A stretch of 8,626 nt of DNA from Bacillota bacterium. Its GTDB lineage: Bacteria; Bacillota; Bacilli; Tumebacillales; Effusibacillaceae. The notes under the pieces were generated by a model. The model had not been told where the DNA came from. It searched no databases and saw nothing but the letters and a program-made list of their open reading frames with translations. The stretch lies in contig JAGVBM010000200.1 in assembly GCA_020059765.1 (NCBI GenBank), positions 1 to 8,626 of the forward strand, given 5' to 3'. Positions 1 to 6,100 of the stretch are shown one piece after another. Each line of letters opens with the position of its first letter. The first letter of the stretch is position 1. Both the position numbers and the translations under genes were made by a program.

Positions 1-38
1 TACTTGTTAGAATTTATAAGTTTTCAAGGTAACAAGTA
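1..38. repeat. Spaced perfect inverted repeat, 9-bp arms
   Basis: TACTTGTTA at 1-9 is the exact reverse complement of TAACAAGTA at 30-38, separated by an AT-rich 20-base spacer. It could be a weak stem-loop, an operator with spaced half-sites, or one end of a repeat element cut by the window edge. No neighbouring gene to the left is visible, so its role cannot be judged. Confidence 0.4.
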
Positions 39-45
39 TAAGGGC

Positions 46-93
46 AACTTTGGCTTCGCCTGCGTCTAAAGGCTTCGCGAAGCCAAGTTTTCT
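46..93 (+). terminator. Nested GC-rich hairpin, likely terminator between converging genes
   Basis: GGCTTCGC (52-59) pairs with GCGAAGCC (77-84). The stem extends through AACTT (46-50) and AAGTT (85-89) if T51 is bulged, giving about 13 bp over a 17-base loop, followed by a short T-run (88-91). The right arm lies inside a second, self-complementary block (71-84, GGCTTCGCGAAGCC), so two alternative folds exist. Read on the plus strand it resembles an intrinsic terminator for a gene left of the window. Read on the minus strand it lies just past the acetyltransferase stop codon and could serve that gene too, though the T-run there is only three bases. Confidence 0.5.
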
Positions 94-137
94 AAGATTA
101 TCGTATGTTGCGCGATTCTTGTAAGTTGCGGGAAGGT

Positions 138-590
138 TTAGACGACCAACAGCATGGCGGTTTCATCGCAGGTCGGAAACTTGTTGCAGTTCAAACAATC
201 TTTCCAGACTTTCTGCGGCAGGGATTCTTTGGCGACAATTGTAAAACCGCTCTTTTTGAAAAATTCCACCTGGTAGGTAAGGGACAAGACGCGGGGAATT
301 CCCAATTGATGCGCTTCTTTCACGAGCAGGGAGACGAGTTCCTTGCCAAGCCCAAGTCCTTTTTTATCCGGGGCAATCGCCAGGGAACGAATTTCCGCCA
401 AGTCGCTCCACAGAATGTGCAGACCTCCTACGCCGACGATGGTTCCCTGATCGTCAATCACCGTCATGGATTGCAAGTTTTCATATATGGAAATACGCGG
501 CCGGGGCAGCATCAGTCCCAGTTCCGCATTCAGTTGGATCAATTCATAAATGGCTTCCGTGTCAGCCATGACGGCTTTCCGAAATTGCAT
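138..590 (-). CDS. argA: GNAT N-acetyltransferase, short ArgA-type N-acetylglutamate synthase
   Basis: Predicted cytosolic enzyme of 150 residues that transfers acetyl from acetyl-CoA to the amino group of glutamate, the entry step of arginine synthesis. The GNAT fold is shown by the acetyl-CoA loop around K77-G-L-G-L-G82 and the preceding strand with E66-I-R-S-L70. From recall, the block S123-L-P-Q-K-V-W129 followed by three cysteines (C132, C135, C141) and C141-D-E143 is typical of the short, stand-alone ArgA family known from Mycobacterium tuberculosis, which lacks the kinase-like domain of classical ArgA. I chose ATG at 590-588 because AAGGCGGTGA (606-597, minus strand) sits 6 bases before it; the in-frame TTG at 596 is too close to this site. 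Context supports the call: carAB, argF and argG lie on the same window and its promoter has an ARG box. The fold is near certain; glutamate as substrate is inferred from family signature and context. Confidence 0.8.
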   Translation of the reverse strand: MQFRKAVMADTEAIYELIQLNAELGLMLPRPRISIYENLQSMTVIDDQGTIVGVGGLHILWSDLAEIRSLAIAPDKKGLGLGKELVSLLVKEAHQLGIPRVLSLTYQVEFFKKSGFTIVAKESLPQKVWKDCLNCNKFPTCDETAMLLVV

Positions 591-626
591 GATCAATCAC
601 CGCCTTCGCTAATGAATATGCAGGAA

Positions 627-644
627 TGAGAATAATTATACATA
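627..644 (-). promoter_or_regulatory. ARG box (ArgR/AhrC operator) over the argA -10
   Basis: TATGTATAATTATTCTCA read on the minus strand matches the ARG box consensus TNTGAATWWWWATTCANA at 14 of 16 defined positions. It covers the -10 element, so bound ArgR/AhrC would block RNA polymerase. A second full box at the usual distance was not found; only an isolated ATTCA half-site lies nearer the gene. AT-rich promoter sequence raises the chance of a spurious match. Confidence 0.55.
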
Positions 645-663
645 GAGCTGCATATTTCGTCTA
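635..663 (-). promoter_or_regulatory. Sigma-A promoter of the argA-type gene
   Basis: On the minus strand, -35 TAGACG (663-658, 4 of 6 consensus bases) and -10 TATAAT (640-635, perfect) are separated by 17 bases. Transcription would begin near 628, giving a leader of about 38 bases before the ATG at 590. Confidence 0.6.
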
Positions 664-785
664 TAGTGAAATGCAGGGCCCATTTTTTTGTGGCGGGACA
701 TTTGTCCAATCGGGTATCTGTTCCTGTGCGTATAATGCAATAGAGACAGCGAGTATGGATGTATCATTGGAAGGAGGGAGGATCC

Positions 786-914
786 ATGTATCCCTACGGT
801 CCCGGAACAGGCGGGTTTTACGGATTCGGTTGGTCATGGTGGGCCATTGCGTTTCTGATTGCGTTTGTCGTGTTTTTCTTGCTGGCAGTCTGGTGGACAC
901 CCTACTACCGATGA
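786..914 (+). CDS. Small single-pass membrane protein, 42 residues, unknown function
   Basis: Three parts are visible. The N-terminus is rich in Gly, Tyr and Pro (MYPYGPGTGGFYGFG). A hydrophobic segment at about residues 16-37 (starting WSWWAIAFLI) can span the membrane once. The aromatic tail is WWTPYYR. The start is fixed by a textbook AAGGAGG at 771-777, 8 bases before the ATG, which makes translation likely despite the size. A TATAAT lies at 731-736, but no -35 stands at a normal distance, so the promoter may be an alternative sigma type or lie elsewhere. A stem-loop begins at the stop codon. The Gly/Tyr-then-membrane layout recalls the tiny YjcZ-type sporulation proteins of Bacillales, but I see no real similarity and assign no function. 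Confidence 0.7.
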   Translation: MYPYGPGTGGFYGFGWSWWAIAFLIAFVVFFLLAVWWTPYYR

Positions 915-937
915 GTCCGGTTATCAAACCGGACTTT
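914..937 (+). terminator. Stem-loop terminator after the small membrane protein gene
   Basis: AGTCCGGTT (914-922) and AACCGGACT (927-935) form a perfect 9-bp stem with loop ATCA. The stem starts on the last base of the stop codon. The T-run after it is only three bases, so termination may be incomplete. Confidence 0.6.
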
Positions 938-1020
938 ACATAGTTTCTCGGATGCTGATGGGACAATCAGGTTCGACTGTTTTTTCTATTCTTTGCATGT
1001 TCTTTTCAACACATGGGAAC

Positions 1021-1029
1021 TGTTATAGT
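1021..1029 (+). promoter_or_regulatory. Possible extended -10 promoter of the ferritin-like gene
   Basis: TGTTATAGT fits an extended -10 (TGnTATAnT). No clear -35 lies 16-18 bases upstream. Transcription would start near 1036, just ahead of the ribosome binding site AAAGGAG (1039-1045), leaving a very short leader. Confidence 0.3.
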
Positions 1030-1054
1030 GAAACATTGAAAGGAGCCCGTGTGT

Positions 1055-1708
1055 ATGAAAAGAAAAAGACGAAATCGAATCTCATTGGTTTTGGCGTGTC
1101 TCGCCAGCTTGATCTTTCTTTGGTATTCTCCGGCGTACGCGCAACCGCAAGCCAATCCGGCAAACTACGGAGCGAAAGCCGCCTTGCAAGATCCATCGTT
1201 GACTTTGAACGAGATGTTAACTTACGCCATTCAGGACGAATATTTGGCTAGGAGCCGTTACAACGCCATCCTGAAAAAGTTTGGCGAACGGCCTCCTTTT
1301 TCCCGGATCAAACGGGCGGAGGAGCGGCACATTCAAGCGCTACGGCCCCTGTTTTCGAAGCACAAAGTCACGGTTCCCAAAGATACATCCCTGCTGTATA
1401 CCACGACCCCAGTCAGTCTCAAAGAAGCGTTTGCAGCGGGAGTGCGGGGAGAAATGGATAACATCGCGATGTATGACAAATTTTTGAAAGAACGCAATCT
1501 GCCGCAAGATGTGAAGAACGTGTTCAGCAATCTGCAAAATGCTTCGAAAGGACATCTGGCGGTGTTTCAAGCCTATCTGAACCAACTTCGGCATCAGCAG
1601 CCCGGAGACCAAAAGCAACTTGAAGACCAAAAACAGCCTGAAGACCAAAGACAGCCAGCAGATCAAAAACAGCCAGCAGATCAAAAACAGCCCGAGCAGC
1701 CACAGTAA
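1055..1708 (+). CDS. Secreted ferritin-like protein, DUF2202 type, with hexapeptide-repeat tail
   Basis: Exported protein of 217 residues. A basic start (MKRKRRNR) and hydrophobic core end in S25-P-A-Y-A29, a good signal peptidase I site before Q30. Residues about 49-180 form a helical ferritin-like domain of the DUF2202 kind. Candidate metal ligands in order are E62 (Q-D-E-Y-L), the E89-x-x-H92 pair, E133 (G-E-M-D) and H167 (S-K-G-H-L). A glutamate that I recall near the last histidine in other members is replaced here, so a full di-iron site is uncertain. Residues 185-214 are five units of D-Q-K-Q-P-E/A, probably disordered and very hydrophilic. ATG at 1055 is preferred over in-frame GTG at 1049 because AAAGGAG (1039-1045) lies 9 bases before the ATG and only 3 before the GTG. 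The gene stands alone between two terminator candidates. The domain assignment is by recall; its physiological role is unknown, with metal binding or oxidative-stress handling outside the membrane as possibilities. Confidence 0.8.
   Translation: MKRKRRNRISLVLACLASLIFLWYSPAYAQPQANPANYGAKAALQDPSLTLNEMLTYAIQDEYLARSRYNAILKKFGERPPFSRIKRAEERHIQALRPLFSKHKVTVPKDTSLLYTTTPVSLKEAFAAGVRGEMDNIAMYDKFLKERNLPQDVKNVFSNLQNASKGHLAVFQAYLNQLRHQQPGDQKQLEDQKQPEDQRQPADQKQPADQKQPEQPQ
1607..1696 (+). repeat. Five tandem 18-bp units encoding D-Q-K-Q-P-E/A
   Basis: In-frame units begin at 1607, 1625, 1643, 1661 and 1679 and encode DQKQLE, DQKQPE, DQRQPA, DQKQPA and DQKQPE. The last two are the most alike at base level (GATCAAAAACAGCC shared), which points to recent duplication. 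Gain or loss of units keeps the reading frame. Confidence 0.9.
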
Positions 1709-1759
1709 GCAGAGGAATAGCCCCCGAGCAGTACGCCAATAGAACCCCGCATGGCAAAT

Positions 1760-1793
1760 GAAGACCGCCTGTCCGTCACAGGCGGTCTTCTCT
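1760..1793 (+). terminator. Intrinsic terminator of the ferritin-like gene
   Basis: GAAGACCGCCTGT (1760-1772) and ACAGGCGGTCTTC (1778-1790) form a perfect 13-bp stem with a 5-base loop, followed by a pyrimidine-rich TCT. The stem is strong; the T-run is short. It separates the upstream gene from the arginine operon. Confidence 0.8.
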
Positions 1794-1808
1794 ATGCATA
1801 CAGGCAGC

Positions 1809-1836
1809 AAAAAAAATAAAAGGCCCGCGCGGCCTT
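1809..1836 (-). terminator. Minus-strand intrinsic terminator without an obvious gene
   Basis: AAGGCC (1820-1825) and GGCCTT (1831-1836) form a 6-bp stem. On the minus strand the stem is followed by TTTTATTTTTTTT (complement of 1809-1821), a classic terminator tail. No minus-strand gene lies upstream of it, so it either stops antisense transcription from the carA region or ends a small RNA. Confidence 0.55.
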
Positions 1837-1976
1837 CAGAAACTCTGCTCTCCAACAGAGCATCTATGTCAACGTCCTTCCCCTTTGTCTGTACACCTCC
1901 GCGAGGGGAGCGGACGGTACCTCGGATACTGTACGATATGCGCCCGGTTCCTGAATGGTGAAAGGGAGAAAAGTTC

Positions 1977-2005
1977 TTGCCAAGAGATAGATTGGGTCGT
2001 ATAAT
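1977..2005 (+). promoter_or_regulatory. Sigma-A promoter of the carA-carB-argF-argG operon
   Basis: TTGCCA (1977-1982) and TATAAT (2000-2005) stand exactly 17 bases apart. Transcription should start around 2012, giving a leader of about 45 bases. No riboswitch or attenuator fits in that space, so control is expected at initiation. Confidence 0.75.
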
Positions 2006-2013
2006 AATTCAAA
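1996..2013 (+). promoter_or_regulatory. ARG box 1 of the carA operator
   Basis: GTCGTATAATAATTCAAA matches 13 of 16 defined positions of TNTGAATWWWWATTCANA; the right half-site is perfect and the left is degenerate. It covers the -10 element. Confidence 0.55.
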
Positions 2014-2015
2014 GT

Positions 2016-2033
2016 GTTGAATTTATATACAGA
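2016..2033 (+). promoter_or_regulatory. ARG box 2 of the carA operator
   Basis: GTTGAATTTATATACAGA matches 14 of 16 defined ARG box positions. It begins 2 bases after box 1, so the two boxes repeat with a 20-bp period, about two helical turns, as expected for one ArgR/AhrC hexamer gripping two adjacent boxes across the transcription start. Confidence 0.65.
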
Positions 2034-2057
2034 TTTGGAGTTGGAGGAGGAACCGGG

Positions 2058-3152
2058 ATGAAGCGGGGTCGTCTTATTCTTGAGAACGGTGCTGTCTTTG
2101 AGGGAGAACTGATAGGACGACTGCAGCGGGGCTACGGGGAAGTCGTCTTCCACACGGGAATGACAGGCTATCAGGAAGTGTTGACCGACCCGTCGTATGC
2201 GGGACAGATTGTGGTCATGACCTATCCTTTGATTGGAAATTACGGAATCAATCCGGAAGATCATGAGTCGCGTCGACCGTGGTTGTCCGGATTTATTACA
2301 GCAGAAGCGTGCGATGAGCCCAGCCATTGGCAGAGTGCGCAAACCTTGCATGAGTTTTTGGACGAACAAGGGGTCGTCGGGTTGACCCAGGTGGATACCC
2401 GCTCGTTGGTGCGGATGATTCGCGACAAGGGCGCGATGAAAGGGTGGATTGTGGCGGCGGAAGAACAGGTGACAGCGGAAGAGCTTGATTTTCCGGATGT
2501 CATGCAGGGACAGGTGGATCGGGTCACAACGCCCGTCGTCCACCAGCCGTCGCGCGAGGGAAACTATCATGTCGTGGTGGTGGATTTCGGTTCCAAGCAG
2601 AACATTCTTGAATCGTTGATCCATCTCAATTGCAAGGTCACGGTCGTACCGGCGCGAACCCCTTTTGCTGAAATCGCCAAATTGCAGCCGGACGGGATTC
2701 TGTTGTCCAACGGCCCGGGAGATCCGACCGATCTGCTTGATTTGGTGCCGGATGTGCAGCGGATGGCTCATTCCTATCCGTTGATGGGCATCTGTCTGGG
2801 ACACCAGTTGTTGTCCCTGACATTTGGAGCCGCCACGGACAAAATGCTGTTCGGTCACCATGGCTCCAATCATCCCGTGAAAGACCTGAAAACGGGTCGG
2901 ATTTTCATTACATCGCAAAATCACGGGTATACCGTTTTGGCGGAACAAATACCCGATACGTTGGAAGTCACCCATATCAACGTCAACGACGGATCGATCG
3001 AAGGGGTTCGGGTCAAAGGACTGCCCGTTTTTTCCGTGCAGTTCCATCCGGAAGCATGCCCCGGCCCGCAGGATTCGCAAATCCTGTTTGACACATTCCT
3101 GCGGCATATGGCAGAACAGGGGGAACGTCAAGTTGTCTGCGCAACCACCTAA
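2058..3152 (+). CDS. carA: Carbamoyl phosphate synthetase small (glutaminase) subunit
   Basis: Splits glutamine and passes ammonia to CarB for carbamoyl phosphate synthesis in the cytosol. It has 364 residues, normal for the family. An N-terminal CarA-specific domain (about 1-140, with F-H-T-G-M-T-G-Y-Q-E) is followed by a class I glutamine amidotransferase domain (about 170-355). The catalytic triad is intact: C246 in G-I-C-L-G-H-Q, then H330 and E332 in Q-F-H-P-E. The motif L-S-N-G-P-G-D-P is also present. The ATG at 2058 is set by GGAGGAGG (2043-2050), 7 bases upstream; the open frame extends further up to a TTG, but that part covers the promoter. It is the first gene of the operon, and its 3' end overlaps carB by 20 bases. 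Linkage to argF and argG and the ARG boxes suggest an arginine-dedicated rather than pyrimidine-dedicated enzyme. Confidence 0.97.
   Translation: MKRGRLILENGAVFEGELIGRLQRGYGEVVFHTGMTGYQEVLTDPSYAGQIVVMTYPLIGNYGINPEDHESRRPWLSGFITAEACDEPSHWQSAQTLHEFLDEQGVVGLTQVDTRSLVRMIRDKGAMKGWIVAAEEQVTAEELDFPDVMQGQVDRVTTPVVHQPSREGNYHVVVVDFGSKQNILESLIHLNCKVTVVPARTPFAEIAKLQPDGILLSNGPGDPTDLLDLVPDVQRMAHSYPLMGICLGHQLLSLTFGAATDKMLFGHHGSNHPVKDLKTGRIFITSQNHGYTVLAEQIPDTLEVTHINVNDGSIEGVRVKGLPVFSVQFHPEACPGPQDSQILFDTFLRHMAEQGERQVVCATT
3118..3135 (+). promoter_or_regulatory. Ribosome binding site and TTG start of carB inside carA
   Basis: AGGGGGA (3118-3124) lies 8 bases before TTG (3133-3135). Between the in-frame TTG at 3088 and the first conserved motif of CarB there is no ATG or GTG in frame, so a non-ATG start is forced. 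The TTG at 3133 gives an N-terminus of normal length. Confidence 0.75.
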
Positions 3153-6100
3153 CATCCAAGAGAAAACAATACTTGTCATCGGCTCCGGACCGATTGTCAT
3201 CGGCCAGGCTGCGGAATTTGACTATGCGGGCACCCAGGCGTGCAAATCGCTGCGGGAGGAAGGATACCGCGTCGTGCTTGTCAATTCGAACCCGGCTACG
3301 ATTATGACCGACCCGGATGTGGCAGATGTCGTTTATATTGAACCGCTGACGGTCAACGTGCTGGAGCGGATCATCGCCAAGGAACTTCCGGCAGGCCTGC
3401 TCGCCACCCTCGGCGGACAGACAGGGTTGAATCTTGCCGTTGAACTGGCGGAAGCGGGCATCCTGCAGCGGTATGGCGTCAGCCTGTTGGGCACATCGCT
3501 CGAATCGATCAAGAAAGCGGAAGATCGCCAACTGTTTAAAGATATGATGGACGCCATCCAACAGCCGATTCCCCAATCGAAAGTGGTGGAATCGGTGGAA
3601 GAGGGACTTCTGTTTGTCGAACAGATCGGTTTGCCGGTGATTATCCGGCCTGCCTATACCTTGGGCGGAACCGGAGGCGGCATAGCGGAAACGATGGATG
3701 AATTTCTGTCGATTGCCCTGCGCGGGCTGAAACAAAGCCCGATCAACCAGATTCTGGTGGAACAAAGCATCAAGGGATGGAAGGAAATCGAATACGAAGT
3801 GATGCGGGATGCGGCTGATACCTGCATCACCATCTGCAATATGGAAAATATCGATCCGGTGGGCGTGCATACCGGCGACAGCATCGTGGTGGCGCCGTCG
3901 CAAACGCTGACCGACAAGGAATATCAGATGCTGCGAACGGCTGCGGTGGATATTATCCGCGCGTTGAAGATCGAGGGCGGCTGCAATGTGCAGTTTGCTC
4001 TGCATCCCACCAGCCGCGAATATTGCGTGATTGAGGTCAACCCGCGGGTTTCCCGCTCATCGGCTTTGGCCTCCAAGGCAACCGGCTATCCGATTGCGAA
4101 GATGGCGGCGAAGATTGCCGTCGGCAAACGGTTGGACGAAATTCTCAACCCGGTTACCGGCAAAACGTATGCTTCTTTTGAACCGACTCTTGACTATGTG
4201 GTGGTAAAAATCCCCCGCTGGCCGTTTGACAAGTTTCCGACGGCCGACCGCCGCTTGGGAACCCAGATGAAGGCAACGGGCGAGGTCATGGCGTTGGATC
4301 GGTCGTTCGAAGCCGCCCTGCAAAAAGCGCTTCGTTCACTGGATATCGGCATCAACGGGATTCAGATGGCGGAGATGGGGGAACTGGCCGATGCCGATCT
4401 GGAACGGATTCTGGCGAAAGAACCGGATGACCGCCGGTTGTTTGCCGTTACGGAAGCGTTGCAGCGGGGATGGCCGGAAGAACGGATTCACCTGCAGACC
4501 GGAATCGACCGTTTTTTTATCAGCAAGTTGGTCAAATTGATCCGGTTTGAACGGCAATTGACTGATGCAGCGGTCCGAGTGAATCAGATGGCAGGAGATC
4601 CTTCAATCGATTCGCAGATGCTTCTGGAAGCAAAAAAATTGGGCTTTGCCGATGAGCGAATTGCCCGCTTGACCGGCATTCCGGAAGAACAAATCCGCTC
4701 GATGCGGTTGCGGGAGGGAATCGTTCCTTCCTATCTGTTGGTGGACACATGTGCGGCGGAGTTCGCTTCGGAAACGCCCTATTACTATTCCACTTACCGC
4801 AGCCGGGACGAAGTGAAAGCGTCCGGCCGCAAGAAAGCGTTGGTCATCGGCTCCGGACCGATTCGCATCGGGCAGGGGATCGAATTTGACTACTGTTCGG
4901 TGCACGCGGTTTGGGCATTGAAACGGCAAGGGTTTGAAACGGTCATCATCAACAATAATCCAGAAACGGTGTCGACCGATTTTGACACGGCTGACCGGTT
5001 GTATTTTGAGCCTCTGACTCTCGAAGACGTGCTGGCGATCATCGACAAGGAACAGGTCGAGCAGGTCTATGTCCAGTACGGAGGACAGACGGGAATCAAC
5101 CTGGCGCGCCAATTGCAGTCCGCTCTGGCCGGAACGGGGGTGCAGATTGCCGGGACTCCCCTGGCGGCGATTCACCGGGCGGAGGATCGGGATGAATTCC
5201 GAAGATTCCTGCTGAACCTAGAGATCCCCCAAACGGAAGGGGGAACCGCCTATGCGGTGCAAGAAGCGGGGCAAGTGGCGCGGCACATCGGCTATCCGGT
5301 GGTGGTTCGCCCATCCTATGTGATAGGCGGCCGCGGTATGGCCGTGGTCCACAACGAACAGGAATTGCGTGATTACATGGAGCTGGCAGTCAAAGTGAAT
5401 CCGGAACACCCAGTGCTCATCGACGCCTATCTGGCCGGCAAAGAGGTGGAAGTCGACGCCGTTTGCGACGGGGAGAATGTGTTGATTCCGGGCATCTTCG
5501 AACATATCGAACGGGCGGGCGTTCACTCCGGCGATTCGATGGCGGTGTATCCGCCGCAAACCTTGACAGCGGAAGAAATCGCCACGATCGTTGCCTATAC
5601 GGAAAAAATTGCCCGCCACTTGCCCGTCATCGGATTGGTCAATATCCAATTCGTGCTGTATGACGGATTGGTCTACGTTTTGGAAGTCAACCCGCGCGCG
5701 TCCCGCACCGTGCCGATTATCTCAAAAGTGACGGGAATCCCGCTGATCGACCTGTCTGTTCAGGTGCAGTCGGGACGCAAGCTGCCGGATTTGGGTTACG
5801 GCACAGGTCTCGTTCCGGACCAATCTTTCGTGGCAGTGAAAGCGCCGATGTTCTCCTTTGCGAAAATCACCGGGTTTGACATCTCGCTCGGCCCGGAAAT
5901 GAAGTCGACCGGGGAAGTGTTGGGAATCGGAGCCGATTTTACGGTCGCAACGGCAGCCGCATTTGCCGCCACGGGCATGCTTCCCGGTTCAGGCGGACTG
6001 TTCTGTTCGATCACGGAGCGGGAACAAGTGGAGGCGGTTCCGCTTTTGCGCCGGTTCGCACAGCTTGGCTATCGCTTGTATGCAACGCCGCAAACGGCGA

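Larger units (their letters stand above)
1709..2057. other. Intergenic region between the ferritin-like gene and carA
   Basis: This stretch of 349 bases holds, in order, a strong plus-strand hairpin terminator (1760-1790), a hairpin with an A-run that reads as a minus-strand terminator (1809-1836), and a small hairpin TGCTCT/AGAGCA (1846-1851 and 1857-1862). A segment of short overlapping palindromes without a clear fold follows (about 1890-1945), then the carA promoter with two ARG boxes. No convincing open reading frame with a ribosome binding site was found in it. Confidence 0.7.

Noticed and set aside
105..629. 174-codon plus-strand frame across the acetyltransferase gene
   Set aside because: The minus strand carries clear GNAT motifs, a ribosome binding site and a promoter; the plus frame has none.
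648..689. Imperfect hairpin followed by T7 as a plus-strand terminator
   Set aside because: The stem has a 2-base bulge and the T-run begins 6 bases after it. The region is better explained as the argA promoter.
702..736. TTGTCC plus TATAAT as a promoter for the small membrane protein
   Set aside because: The spacer is 23 bases, too long for sigma-A. The TATAAT alone is not enough to call a promoter.
1088..1102. Possible lipobox ending at C15 of the ferritin-like protein
   Set aside because: The hydrophobic stretch continues well past the cysteine to a better signal peptidase I site (A-Y-A before Q30), so a lipoprotein is unlikely.
1912..1925. GGTACC-centred sequence resembling a T-box core
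   Set aside because: It differs from the T-box consensus at several positions, lies upstream of the carA promoter so would not be in its transcript, and has no leader with a specifier loop or following terminator.
1869..3200. 443-codon open frame on the minus strand
   Set aside because: It is antisense to carA and its promoter. The translation is rich in His and Arg with no domain, typical of a shadow frame.
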